Of a stretch of DNA of 64,000 nt, positions 1-7,068 are shown piece by piece (positions within the stretch are counted from its first letter, which is position 1; every line of letters starts with the position of its first letter). The DNA lies in assembly GCF_002483305.1 (NCBI RefSeq), contig NZ_DLHQ01000018.1, forward strand, positions 9,140-73,139, given 5' to 3'. Position numbers and translations under genes: made by a program. The stretch comes from Brevundimonas sp. UBA7664. Lineage in GTDB: Bacteria > Pseudomonadota > Alphaproteobacteria > Caulobacterales > Caulobacteraceae. The notes below the pieces were generated by a model. It was given only the letters and a program-made list of their open reading frames with translations, was not told where the DNA came from and did not search any database.

Positions 1-69
1 GAGGAGCAGAGCCTTGCGACGCGGGCGGCGGTCGAGCGGATCGAGGAGCGGCTGGAGGGATGGGGATGA
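1..69 (+). CDS. C-terminal end of an upstream GTA-cluster gene (partial)
   Basis: Frame 1 is open from the first base to a TGA at 67-69 and gives 22 residues (ending RIEERLEGWG). The stop overlaps the ATG of the prohead protease as ATGA, the spacing used throughout this cluster. In the R. capsulatus GTA a small gene (g3.5) lies between portal and protease, so this could be its end, but 22 residues cannot identify it. The charged, Glu/Arg-rich tail would fit a small helical protein. Confidence 0.5.
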   Translation, partial: EEQSLATRAAVERIEERLEGWG

Positions 70-494
70 CGGCTGCCGCAGTGGTGGACGCGGATCTCAG
101 GATCGAGGGCTATGCGTCCCTCTGGGGCGTGGCCGATCTGAACGGGGATGTGGTGGCGAGGGGCGCGTTCGCGGCCAGTCTGGCGAAGACGGGCGCGACG
201 GGCGTGCGGATGCTGCATCAGCATGAGGGGCGGGCGGCGGTCGGGGTCTGGGACCGGGTGGTCGAGGACGAGCGCGGCCTGTTCGTCGCCGGGCGGATCA
301 TGGACTGGTCGGCGGAGGCCCGGTTCGCCCGGGCGCTGTCGAGGGCCGGGGCGCTGGACGGGCTTTCGATCGGATTCCGCAGCAGCCGCGCGCGCCGCGA
401 GGGGCGGTTGCGGGTGCTGGTCGAGGTCGAGCTGTGGGAAGTGTCGCTGGTGACATTCCCCATGTTGCCGGGGGCGCGGTTCCGGCCCGCGTAA
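66..494 (+). CDS. HK97-family prohead protease, GTA g4
   Basis: Predicted maturation protease of the GTA capsid. It cleaves the N-terminal delta domain of the major capsid protein during head assembly. The 142-residue product has the family pattern: an N-terminal strand region with GYASLWGVADLNGD, a central LHQHEG containing the catalytic-type His, and a Ser motif in LDGLSIGFRS, followed by ELWEVSLVTFPM. I prefer the ATG at 66 to the one at 60, because GGAGGG at 55-60 is then spaced correctly and the ATG overlaps the upstream stop as ATGA. The expected next gene (capsid) is displaced by about 2.1 kb of minus-strand genes. Family assignment is firm; the catalytic roles are inferred from the family. 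Confidence 0.88.
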   Translation: MTAAAVVDADLRIEGYASLWGVADLNGDVVARGAFAASLAKTGATGVRMLHQHEGRAAVGVWDRVVEDERGLFVAGRIMDWSAEARFARALSRAGALDGLSIGFRSSRARREGRLRVLVEVELWEVSLVTFPMLPGARFRPA

Positions 495-497
495 GCG

Positions 498-1049
498 TCA
501 GTTCGCCGGCGGGAGGTATTCCGGCGGGATCGGCGCGTCCGGGGTTTCACCCTGCCAGTAGACGCTGATCACCCACCAGCGGGTTCCGTCGTTGAGCAGC
601 TGGATGCTGTTGATGCCGCGCATGAAGGGCTCGGCGTCAGAGAGGCTGCGCTTGCTGTCGTAGGTGGTCCAGACGTGGGCGATGTGACCGAAGCGCTCGG
701 TGCGGCTGGCGATTTCGCGCTCATGGAAGCCGTCGCGGACCAGACCGGGTCCGGCCAGGGTGATGTAGTCTTCCGGCGTCAGGACCCGCGTGCGAGCGAC
801 GCCCTCGGCGTTGACCCCCGTGGGCATGAGCCGACCGGTGGGGTGGAACAGGGCGCGGAAGCGGTCCCAGTCGCGGGCGACGCCAGCGTCGCCGGAGATG
901 ACGTCATAGAGGGCCGCGACGATGGCCTCGGGGCTGGCGACATCGGCCGGGGCGGCGGCTGCGACGGCCGGGGGCGGCGCGGCGGTCTGGGCGGCGGCGG
1001 GGACGGCGGTGGCGAGGGCCAGCGCGGCGGCGAGTATCGAAAGTCGCAT
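498..1049 (-). CDS. Secreted NTF2/SnoaL-like protein
   Basis: Encodes 183 residues with a clear Sec signal peptide (AALALATAVPAAAQ, cleavage near residue 21) and then an Ala/Pro linker. The mature part looks like a nuclear-transport-factor-2/SnoaL fold: an alpha-helical start (VASPEAIVAALYDVISG), WDRFRALFHPTGRLM, and a strand-rich end with HIAHVWTTYDSK and WWVISVYWQ. Such proteins often bind small ligands, but no substrate can be named. It lies convergent with the GTA protease, whose stop is only 3 bases away, and it is not a known GTA component. Gene reality is well supported by codon structure and signal peptide. Confidence 0.8.
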   Translation of the reverse strand: MRLSILAAALALATAVPAAAQTAAPPPAVAAAAPADVASPEAIVAALYDVISGDAGVARDWDRFRALFHPTGRLMPTGVNAEGVARTRVLTPEDYITLAGPGLVRDGFHEREIASRTERFGHIAHVWTTYDSKRSLSDAEPFMRGINSIQLLNDGTRWWVISVYWQGETPDAPIPPEYLPPAN

Positions 1050-1110
1050 CGGAAATCCTCTCCCTGGGACCGGGACTATGCCGGGACGGAAGGCGGCGCG
1101 CCAGCGGGCA

Positions 1111-1683
1111 TCAGCCCGAAGCGGCGGCGCCCCGGCAGTCGATCCAGTTCAGGGCGGCGGTCATGCCGCGGAGCGAGAAATAGGCCTCCACGGGGCCGTC
1201 GTCGGACGGATAGGTCCAGCGGGCGATACGCTGGCGGCGCAGGCCCGAGACGAGGGAGCGGGTCAGGATCGGATCGCTGACCCGGAACTCATTGGCGCCG
1301 GGCGAGGTCGGGACCAGCCAGGGGCCGGGATCGACGGTCTGGCCGGGGGTGGTGAACCGCATGGGGCCGGCGACGGGCATGGGGTTGGCCGCCACCAGCT
1401 CGACCAGGTGGTCGGCGCCGGGGCTGGGCCGGGCGACGCGCAGCTGCTGGCGATAGACGGCCTGGCCGGACGGATCGGGCAGGGCTACCACGGCCGAACA
1501 GTAGCCGTCAGGCCGGCAGGCCGCGAGCGTGTCGCCGAAATAGGCCCGGGTCTCGCCGAAACGCATGTGGGTCTGTGCGCCGCAGCGGTCGGCGGCCTGG
1601 ACGGCGCCGGCGGACAGGAGAAAGACGGTCGTTGCGATCGCCACGCGGAGTCTGGACATCGGCGCAATCCCAAGCTTGGCCAT
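1111..1683 (-). CDS. Secreted protein, possibly IalB-like
   Basis: Encodes 190 residues with an N-terminal hydrophobic segment ending in AGAVQAAD, a typical signal-peptidase site. A second ATG at about 1659 (MSRLRVAIATT) would give a more typical signal peptide. The C-terminal AYFSLRGMTAALNWID recalls the end of invasion-associated locus B (IalB) proteins, and cysteines near the start of the mature part and at the C-terminus could pair. The resemblance is by eye only, so the function is unknown. It is the second of three minus-strand genes that separate GTA protease and capsid. Confidence 0.7.
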   Translation of the reverse strand: MAKLGIAPMSRLRVAIATTVFLLSAGAVQAADRCGAQTHMRFGETRAYFGDTLAACRPDGYCSAVVALPDPSGQAVYRQQLRVARPSPGADHLVELVAANPMPVAGPMRFTTPGQTVDPGPWLVPTSPGANEFRVSDPILTRSLVSGLRRQRIARWTYPSDDGPVEAYFSLRGMTAALNWIDCRGAAASG

Positions 1684-1739
1684 GGTTAACCGAGATCACG
1701 CGGTTCGGTGAGTGTCAACCGATTGCAGCTTAAGCGCTT

Positions 1740-2552
1740 TTACCGCTGGGGCGGGCGATATTCGTACTGGCCGAGCCGGCGGGCCCCACGGGCGAGGGCC
1801 GAGCGGACCTTCGGCTTGTGCAGCGTCTGTCCGACGACGCCCGCCAGGACGACGGCGAAGAAGAACGGTACGTCGAAGAACACGACGGCGAGGAAGGCGA
1901 CGGCGGCGATGGCGACCCACAGGCCGATGAGGACGGAGGTCTGGTCGGCCTTGTCGGGCGGAGCTTCGCCGGCGGCGGCGGCGGCCGGGGCCGATGGCTC
2001 GATCTTCCCGAACACGACGTCGAGGACGTTCTGGAGGCTGGGCTCCTGCGCCCATCGATGGGGGTCGCGATCGCCCGCGCGCGGCTCGGCCGGGAACGGC
2101 GGCTCGTGGTCCTCGTGCCGGTGCAGGTCGAGCAGGGGGCTGGGCTGCATCAGGACGGCGGGGTCGAAGGCGATGGACTCGCCCTGATCATTGAGGACGA
2201 AGATCTGATCGAAGGGGACGCGGGCGAAGTCGATGGCCCGGGTGTCCTGGCCGTAGGCGTCGCCGTGCAGGGACAACAGCCGGCCCTGACGCAGCTCGAC
2301 CTGGAAGGCGATCGGGTCGGGCAGGTCGCCGACCATGGCGTGGACCGTGCCGAAGCGGCCGGTGGGGTCGGTCAGGGGCGGCGGACGCGAACGGTCGACG
2401 ATCAGTTCCGTGAACAGGCCGGAGCCGGTGTTGCGCCGGGAGCCGGGCAGGGACTCGGCGAACTGGCCGCCGAGATCGGGCGCGATGTCGCGCAGGTCCC
2501 AGGCGAGGGCGTCGAGGATGTCGGATTCGAGCGGGGTGAAGCGGGTGCTCAC
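1740..2552 (-). CDS. Hypothetical protein with two C-terminal membrane helices
   Basis: Encodes 270 residues with a GTG start. The N-terminal 140 residues are soluble and start with a conserved-looking TPLESDILDALAWDL helix. An Ala/Pro-rich linker follows (about residues 185-200), then two adjacent hydrophobic segments (VLIGLWVAIAAVAFLAVVFF and the following FFAVVLAGVVG), and a basic tail. This suggests a membrane-anchored protein with a cytoplasmic N-terminal domain. I do not recognise the family. Its start lies 86 bases from the divergent capsid start, so the two may share a regulatory region. Confidence 0.72.
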   Translation of the reverse strand: MSTRFTPLESDILDALAWDLRDIAPDLGGQFAESLPGSRRNTGSGLFTELIVDRSRPPPLTDPTGRFGTVHAMVGDLPDPIAFQVELRQGRLLSLHGDAYGQDTRAIDFARVPFDQIFVLNDQGESIAFDPAVLMQPSPLLDLHRHEDHEPPFPAEPRAGDRDPHRWAQEPSLQNVLDVVFGKIEPSAPAAAAAGEAPPDKADQTSVLIGLWVAIAAVAFLAVVFFDVPFFFAVVLAGVVGQTLHKPKVRSALARGARRLGQYEYRPPQR

Positions 2553-2638
2553 CGGCCGTCTCGCAGCGAGAATTTTTCAAGAGGGCGGTTCACGCCCCGA
2601 CCCTAGCCGCAACCCGCGGTTCTTCAACCGGAGAGACC

Positions 2639-3892
2639 ATGAAAGAGACCAAACAGGCCTCGGGCACGCCCGAGGCGCGCGCCGCCATGCATGAGATGAT
2701 GGCGGCGTTCGAGGCGTTCAAAGGGGCCAATGACGCCCGGCTGGACGAGATCGAGCGGAAGAGCTCGGCGGATGCGCTGCTGGAGGAGAAGGTGGCGCGG
2801 ATCGACCAGGCGGTGGGGGCGGCGCAGGCGCGGCTGGACCGGGTGGTGAGCGAGGGGAGGCGGCCGGGGATCGAGTCCGATGGCCGCCACCCCTCCACCG
2901 CTTCGCGGTCCCCCTCCCCATTGCATGGGGAGGAGACGAAGGCCGCGTTTGACGGCTATCTGAAGACCGGTCAGTCGTTCGGGCTGGAGCTGAAGGCGGG
3001 GCTGTCGACGGCGTCGAACTCGGCCGGCTATGTGGTGCCGGAGCAGACCGAGCGGGCGATCGAGCGGCGGCTGATGGCGGGGTCGCCGATGCGCGAGATC
3101 GCCACGGTGAGAACGGTCGGGGCCGGGGTGTTCAGGAAGCCGGTGTCGACGGCGGGCGTGGCCTCGGGCTGGGTGGCCGAGACGGCGGCGCGGCCGGAGA
3201 CGGATCCGGCGACCCTGGCGCTGCTGGAGTTTCCGTCGGCCGATCTCTACGCCAATCCGGCGGCGACCCAGTCGCTGCTGGACGACGCCCTGATCGATCT
3301 GGACGAATGGCTGGCGGCCGAGGTCGAGGACGCCTTCGCGGCGCAGGAGACGACGGCCTTCGTCACGGGCGACGGGGTCAACAAGCCGAAGGGGTTCCTG
3401 AGCTATGACATTGTCGCCGAGGCCGACCATGAATGGGGCGAGATCGGCTACATCGCCTCGGGCGCGGCGGGGGCGTTCGCGGCCGAGGATCCGACCGACC
3501 GGCTGATCGACCTGGTCTATGCGCCCAAGGCCCAGTACCGGCCGAACGGGCGGTTCGTGATGAACCGCAAGACGGTCTCGGCGGTGCGGAAGTTCAAGGA
3601 CGCCGACGGCAACTACATCTGGCAGCCGGCGCAGCGGGCGGGCGAGACGGCCAGCCTGCTGGGCTATCGGGTGACCGAGATCGAGACCATGCCGGACATC
3701 GCCGCCAACAGCGCGGCGATCGCCTTCGGCGACTTCCAGCGCGGCTATCTGATCGTGGATCGCGCGGGGGTGCGGGTGCTGAGGGACCCGTATTCAGCAA
3801 AGCCCTATGTGTTGTTCTACACCACCAAACGGGTCGGCGGCGGGGTGCAGAACTTTGATGCGATCAAGGTGATGAAGTTCGCGGCGACGTAG
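2639..3892 (+). CDS. Major capsid protein, HK97 fold, GTA g5
   Basis: Structural protein of the GTA head, 417 residues. Residues 1-75 form the charged helical delta (scaffold) domain removed by the protease. The mature fold starts around residue 100 with AFDGYLKTG. Family landmarks follow: GYVVPEQTERAIERR, SPMREIATV, VASGWVAETAARPETD, DEWLAAEVEDAF, GDGVNKPKGFL and RFVMNRKTVSAVRKFKD, ending DAIKVMKF. GGAGAG precedes the ATG. Residues 84-99 are encoded by a palindromic repeat (2890-2934) that lies exactly at the delta/mature junction and reads through in frame, so it is probably lost or tolerated on maturation. Confidence 0.95.
   Translation: MKETKQASGTPEARAAMHEMMAAFEAFKGANDARLDEIERKSSADALLEEKVARIDQAVGAAQARLDRVVSEGRRPGIESDGRHPSTASRSPSPLHGEETKAAFDGYLKTGQSFGLELKAGLSTASNSAGYVVPEQTERAIERRLMAGSPMREIATVRTVGAGVFRKPVSTAGVASGWVAETAARPETDPATLALLEFPSADLYANPAATQSLLDDALIDLDEWLAAEVEDAFAAQETTAFVTGDGVNKPKGFLSYDIVAEADHEWGEIGYIASGAAGAFAAEDPTDRLIDLVYAPKAQYRPNGRFVMNRKTVSAVRKFKDADGNYIWQPAQRAGETASLLGYRVTEIETMPDIAANSAAIAFGDFQRGYLIVDRAGVRVLRDPYSAKPYVLFYTTKRVGGGVQNFDAIKVMKFAAT
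2890..2934 (+). repeat. Palindromic repeat, copy A, in frame in the capsid gene
   Basis: This 45-base element starts CCCCTCCACC and ends GGGGAGGA. Inside are two hairpins: ACCGC-TTC-GCGGT and CTCCCCA-ttgca-TGGGGAG. The same layout with different but compensating stem bases occurs at 5708-5756 and, inverted, at 34777-34827. It is read as part of the capsid protein without a stop codon. Confidence 0.85.
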
Positions 3893-3899
3893 TCGCCGA

Positions 3900-3978
3900 G
3901 GCAGCAGGCAACAGGCAGCAGGCAACAGAAGAAGGCGGCGGGATCGATCCTGCTGCCTGATCCCTGATGCCTGTTGCC
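3900..3978. repeat. Mirror array of 7-bp units downstream of the capsid gene
   Basis: Four tandem 7-bp units (GGCAGCA, GGCAACA, GGCAGCA, GGCAACA) run from 3900 to 3927. A 23-base spacer follows. Four further units in the opposite orientation lie at 3951-3978 (on the other strand GGCAACA, GGCATCA, GGGATCA, GGCAGCA). The transcript could fold into a long imperfect hairpin between capsid and g6. It may limit read-through or protect the capsid mRNA 3' end, but that is inference. Confidence 0.8.
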
Positions 3979-4005
3979 TCCCTTCCCAGACAATCGAGGT
4001 TTCCC

Positions 4006-4272
4006 ATGACCGCACCCGTCTCACTGGCGGAAGCGAAGCTGTTCCTGCGCGTCGAGCATGCGGCGGAGGACGGGCTGATCCAGACGCTGATCGATGCGGC
4101 CCGGGCGCGGGTCGAGGGGGAGGTCGGGCTGACCCTGACCTCGACCTCGCCGGCGCCGTTGCGGCTGGCGATCCTGATGCTGGCCTTGCGGGCCTATGAG
4201 CGCGGCGACCCCGAGATGGCGGTGGCAGCGGTCGAGGGCTGGATCGCGCCGTACCGGGTGGTGCGACTGTGA
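4006..4272 (+). CDS. Head-tail connector, gp6-like, GTA g6
   Basis: Encodes 88 residues beginning VSLAEAKLFLRVEH, followed by EDGLIQTLIDAARARVE. This is the hallmark N-terminus of phage gp6-type head-tail connector proteins, which form a ring below the portal. An in-frame ATG at 3967 lies inside the mirror array, but CGAGG before 4006 favours the later start. The R. capsulatus g6 protein is longer (about 200 residues as I recall), so this one is compact, but 90-100 residues is normal for phage gp6-like adaptors. It overlaps the next gene by GTGA. Confidence 0.85.
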   Translation: MTAPVSLAEAKLFLRVEHAAEDGLIQTLIDAARARVEGEVGLTLTSTSPAPLRLAILMLALRAYERGDPEMAVAAVEGWIAPYRVVRL

Positions 4273-4574
4273 GCGGCGCGATGAAGGTGCTGGCCGAGCT
4301 GTTCGAGGGGATCGAGAGCGAGACGCCTTACGGCGGACGGGCGGTCAGCTGGGAGCCGCTGGGTTCGGCCTGGCTGAAGCTGGGCGCGCGGCGACGGCGC
4401 GAGAAGAACGAGCCGGGCGGGGCGCGGGCGATCGAAACGGCAGCGGCGGAGACGCGGTCTGACGCGCGGCTGACGGTCGGGCGGATGCTGAGGTTCGGCG
4501 GGGGCGACTGGCGGATCGTCGCGGGCGAGACGGTCGGCGGCCGGGCGATCCTGAACCTGGAGCGGATCCGGTGA
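4269..4574 (+). CDS. Head-tail adaptor (head closure), GTA g7
   Basis: Encodes 101 residues from a GTG overlapping the g6 stop as GTGA. The sequence has the head-closure pattern: a tandem of strands with AVSWEPLGSAWLKLGARRRRE, a DARLTVG segment, and the conserved FGGGDWRIVAGETVGGRAILNLE near the C-terminus. It should close the connector and dock the tail. Translational coupling to both neighbours supports the assignment to the GTA head-tail module. Confidence 0.85.
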   Translation: MSGAMKVLAELFEGIESETPYGGRAVSWEPLGSAWLKLGARRRREKNEPGGARAIETAAAETRSDARLTVGRMLRFGGGDWRIVAGETVGGRAILNLERIR

Positions 4575-4984
4575 GCGCGCATGAACTGGCGCTGCAGAAG
4601 GCGTTGATCGCGCATCTGAAGGCGGATGCGGCGGTGCAGGCGCTGTTGGGCGAGCCGGCGCGGGTTTGGGATGTCGCGCCGGCCGATCCGGCGTTTCCGC
4701 ATCTGCTGATCGGGCGGTGCGAGAGCCGGCCGGTGGCGGCGGATGGGGGCGGGGCCGAGCAGGCGCTGACGCTGACGGTCGTGTCGCGGTTCCGCGGGAC
4801 CGAGGAGGCCAAGGCGGTGCTGGCGGCGGTGCGGGTCGCGCTGAACGATGCGGCGCTGGAAGCCGACGGGGTGCGGACGGTGAATCTGAGGGTCTCGTTC
4901 GCCGATGTGTTTCCCGGCGCCAATGGGGCGCGGACATTTGCGGTGCTGCGGGTGCGCGCCGTCACGGAGGAGATGGCGGCATGA
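4571..4984 (+). CDS. DUF3168 tail-completion protein, GTA g8
   Basis: Encodes 137 residues from a GTG overlapping the g7 stop. The N-terminal helix ALQKALIAHLKADAAVQALLG, then VWDVAPADPAFPHLLIG, and the C-terminal DVFPGANGARTFAVLRVRAVTEE match the DUF3168 family of tail terminator-like proteins found in GTAs and siphophages. It probably joins tail tube and head connector. It overlaps g9 as ATGA. Confidence 0.85.
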   Translation: MSAHELALQKALIAHLKADAAVQALLGEPARVWDVAPADPAFPHLLIGRCESRPVAADGGGAEQALTLTVVSRFRGTEEAKAVLAAVRVALNDAALEADGVRTVNLRVSFADVFPGANGARTFAVLRVRAVTEEMAA

Positions 4985-5391
4985 GCGCACAACGCGGCAA
5001 GGACATCCTGCTGAAGATCGAGGGCGCGCCGGGCGTGTTCACGACGGTCGCGGGCCTGAGAGCACGAACCATCTCGCTGAATGCGCGCACGGTCGACGCG
5101 ACCGACGGCGACAGCGCCGGCCGATGGCGCGAACTGCTGGGCGGCGCGGGGGTCAAGTCGGCGGCGGTGGCGGGGCAGGGGATCTTTCGCGACGCGGCGT
5201 CGGACGCCCAGATCCGGGAGGCCTTCTTTTCCCAGTCGGCGAGCGTGTGGCGGTTGATCGTGCCGGACTTCGGCGTGCTGGAGGGGCCGTTCCTGGTGGC
5301 GGCGCTGGAATACGCCGGCGAGCATGAGGGCGAGGCGACCTTCGCGATCAGCCTGGCGAGCGCGGGCGAGATTTCCTTCGAGGCCTTGTGA
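4981..5391 (+). CDS. Major tail tube protein (TP901-1 family), GTA g9
   Basis: Encodes 136 residues from the ATG overlapping the g8 stop. Characteristic parts are AQRGKDILLKIEGAPG at the N-terminus, TVDATDGDSAGRWRELLGGAG in the middle, and a C-terminal strand region with FAISLASAGEISFEAL. These match the TP901-1-type major tail protein that polymerises into the GTA tail tube. An open frame extends upstream to 4666, but it overlaps g8 and the coupled ATG is the sensible start. Confidence 0.88.
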   Translation: MSAQRGKDILLKIEGAPGVFTTVAGLRARTISLNARTVDATDGDSAGRWRELLGGAGVKSAAVAGQGIFRDAASDAQIREAFFSQSASVWRLIVPDFGVLEGPFLVAALEYAGEHEGEATFAISLASAGEISFEAL

Positions 5392-5687
5392 TGATGGCCA
5401 ACGGCGCGCGGGGCGAGGTCATCGCCCTGCTGGCCGGATCGCAGCGGCGGCTGTGCCTGACGCTCGGGGCGCTGGCGGAGATCGAGACGGGGCTGGGGCT
5501 GGAGGGGCTGGGCGGCCTGGCGGAGCGGATGCGGACGCTGTCGGCGCGGGATCTGATGGTGGTGCTGGCGGCGCTGTTGCGGGGCGGGGGCGAGCGGGCG
5601 CTGGCGGATGCGCTGGAGCGGGCGCCGGTCGATCCGCGGGAGGCGGCGGAGGCGGTGGCGAAGGCGTTCGCGGCGGCGGCGGAATGA
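5388..5687 (+). CDS. GTA g10 family protein (tail chaperone-like)
   Basis: Encodes up to 99 residues. GTG 5388, ATG 5391 and ATG 5394 are all in frame, and the real start cannot be chosen between them. The family core is seen in LCLTLGALAEIETGLGLEGL and RDLMVVLAALLRGGG. This is the g10 gene (GTA family protein) that lies between tail tube and tape measure, the place of tail-assembly chaperones in siphophages. The C-terminus is very Ala-rich. It overlaps g10.1 as ATGA. Confidence 0.82.
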   Translation: MMMANGARGEVIALLAGSQRRLCLTLGALAEIETGLGLEGLGGLAERMRTLSARDLMVVLAALLRGGGERALADALERAPVDPREAAEAVAKAFAAAAE

Positions 5688-5929
5688 CGACGGGGATGAG
5701 GGAACTGCCCCTCCACCACCCTTCGGGTGGTCCCCCTCCCCACGATGTGGGGAGGACACTGGATTGGGGCGAGATGCTGCGGGCGGCGGCGAGGCTGGGC
5801 GTCGGGCCGGAGGGGTTCTGGCGGCTGTCGCTGCGGGAGTGGCGGATGCTGACGGCGCGGCCGGGCGGCGGGGCGCCGATGGGGCGGGGTGCGTTCGAGC
5901 GGATGGCGGAGGCGTGGCCGGATGACTGA
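5684..5929 (+). CDS. Small GTA g10.1 protein with a repeat-derived N-terminus
   Basis: Encodes 81 residues. The core LDWGEMLRAAARLGVGPEGFWRLSLREWRML is the conserved signature of the small rcc01693-like GTA protein that follows g10 and is thought to act with it as a tail-assembly chaperone. The family core starts around residue 26. Residues 9-25 are encoded by a palindromic repeat (5708-5756) and are rich in Pro, His and Gly, unlike the rest. The ATG overlaps the g10 stop (ATGA), and translation then reads through the repeat. It overlaps g11 by 8 bases. Confidence 0.82.
   Translation: MTTGMRELPLHHPSGGPPPHDVGRTLDWGEMLRAAARLGVGPEGFWRLSLREWRMLTARPGGGAPMGRGAFERMAEAWPDD
5708..5756 (+). repeat. 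Palindromic repeat, copy B, in frame in g10.1
   Basis: This 49-base element has the same termini (CCCCTCCACC and GGGGAGGA) and two hairpins: ACCACCC-TTC-GGGTGGT and CTCCCCAC-gat-GTGGGGAG. It is read in a different frame from the capsid copy, so the encoded peptides differ. The shared feature is therefore DNA or RNA structure, not protein sequence. Confidence 0.85.
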
Positions 5930-6452
5930 TACGTTTGAATCTACCGGCCTCGACGGGGTGCCGCGCAAGGCGGCCGAGGCGGCGGCGGCGCTGGAGGCGT
6001 TGCGGGAGCCGGCGGAGCGGGCGGCGGCGTCGATCGAGGACGCCTTCGGCCGGGCCGGGGAGGGGCTGGTCCGGTCGCTGGCGCGGGCGGCGGCGGACGG
6101 GGAAGTCAGCCTGGCCGAGCTGGCGCGGGCGGTGCTGGCGGCGGTGAATGCGGCCTCGGGATCGGGCGGCGGCGGCGGGCTGGGCGAGGCGATCGCCCGG
6201 GCGGTGCAGACGATCTTCGCGGGGTCGCGCGCCGACGGCGGGGCGGTGCTGGGCGGCGGGGCCTATCTGGTCGGCGAGCGCGGTCCGGAGGTGTTCCGGC
6301 CGTCCGGGGCGGGGGTCATCGAGCCGGCCGGCGGCGGGGGCGTCACCGTCAATGTGCGGGTGGACGGCGGCGCGCCGGCGCTGCTGCGTTCGGAGGCGCA
6401 GATCGCCCAGATGCTGGCGCGCGCCGTCTCGCTGGGCGCGCGCCGGCTCTGA
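5922..6452 (+). CDS. Shortened tape-measure protein, GTA g11
   Basis: Encodes 176 residues from the ATG at 5922, inside the end of g10.1. An earlier in-frame ATG at 5889 would give an unlike N-terminus and a larger overlap. Residues 15-85 are Ala/Glu/Arg-rich helix. A Gly-rich turn (SGSGGGGGLGE) follows, and then the tape-measure-end motif GGAYLVGERGPEVFRPSGAGVIEPA. GTA tape-measure proteins are short compared with phages, matching a short tail. This is the last coupled gene of the central block; a minus-strand gene follows. Confidence 0.87.
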   Translation: MTDTFESTGLDGVPRKAAEAAAALEALREPAERAAASIEDAFGRAGEGLVRSLARAAADGEVSLAELARAVLAAVNAASGSGGGGGLGEAIARAVQTIFAGSRADGGAVLGGGAYLVGERGPEVFRPSGAGVIEPAGGGGVTVNVRVDGGAPALLRSEAQIAQMLARAVSLGARRL

Positions 6453-6470
6453 GCGGGGTCTACCGGGCCC

Positions 6471-6956
6471 TCAGAGGCCCTTGGGATTGGGACCGAAGCG
6501 ATTGTCGCCGGCCTGGCTGTCGGAAACGCCGATCCAGAGCAGGAAGCCGAGATTGACGAGGGTGAGCAGCCCGAACAGGCCCAGCGCGGGACCAATGAGG
6601 GCGAAGATGGCGGCGGGATCCTCGCGCTCCAGGGCCGCGGCGTTCGCGAAGGCCGTGACGCCGATCAGGCCGATGGCGACGAAGATGCCGACAATGCTGA
6701 CGACCCATGGAATGGCGACCAGCCATCCGCTGTGGCCCATATCGTGGAGGCGCTTCACCGAGATGGCCAGGTTGGGCCAGATCAGGGCCAGGGAAATCAG
6801 ACCGCCGAGCAGCGGGATCCATCCCGCGACGACGCCGACGCCGAGGCAGATCAGCCAACCGATCCAGAAGTGCGAGCGCCGGCTGCGGCCCTCGAAGGAG
6901 AACAGCAGCTTCTGCCAGTCAAAGCTTTGAATCTGATGGGAACTTTCCGTGGTCAT
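6471..6956 (-). CDS. DUF805 membrane protein
   Basis: Encodes 161 residues from ATG 6956, which is preceded by GGGAGGGCGAC; an ATG at 6980 is in frame but lacks such a site. The sequence is a typical DUF805 protein: SFEGRSRRSHFWIGWL, then about four hydrophobic helices, with the conserved SVKRLHDMGHSGWL between them. The C-terminus LWIGVSDSQAGDNRFGPNPKG is also characteristic. The function of DUF805 is unknown. It sits between g11 and g12 of the GTA on the opposite strand and is not a phage gene. Confidence 0.88.
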   Translation of the reverse strand: MTTESSHQIQSFDWQKLLFSFEGRSRRSHFWIGWLICLGVGVVAGWIPLLGGLISLALIWPNLAISVKRLHDMGHSGWLVAIPWVVSIVGIFVAIGLIGVTAFANAAALEREDPAAIFALIGPALGLFGLLTLVNLGFLLWIGVSDSQAGDNRFGPNPKGL

Positions 6957-7068
6957 GTCGCCCTCCCGCTCGCCGGACATCGTGTCCGCAGCGGAAGAAT
7001 GACCGAACGGTGCTCGCCCGACAAGCGAAAGACGAAGCCGGCGAATCCGGAACAGGAGAGGGACTGCG

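Noticed and set aside
3893..4005. CRISPR-like array from the GGCARCA units
   Set aside because: Units are 7 bp, directly abutting and mirrored; there are no spacers or cas genes.
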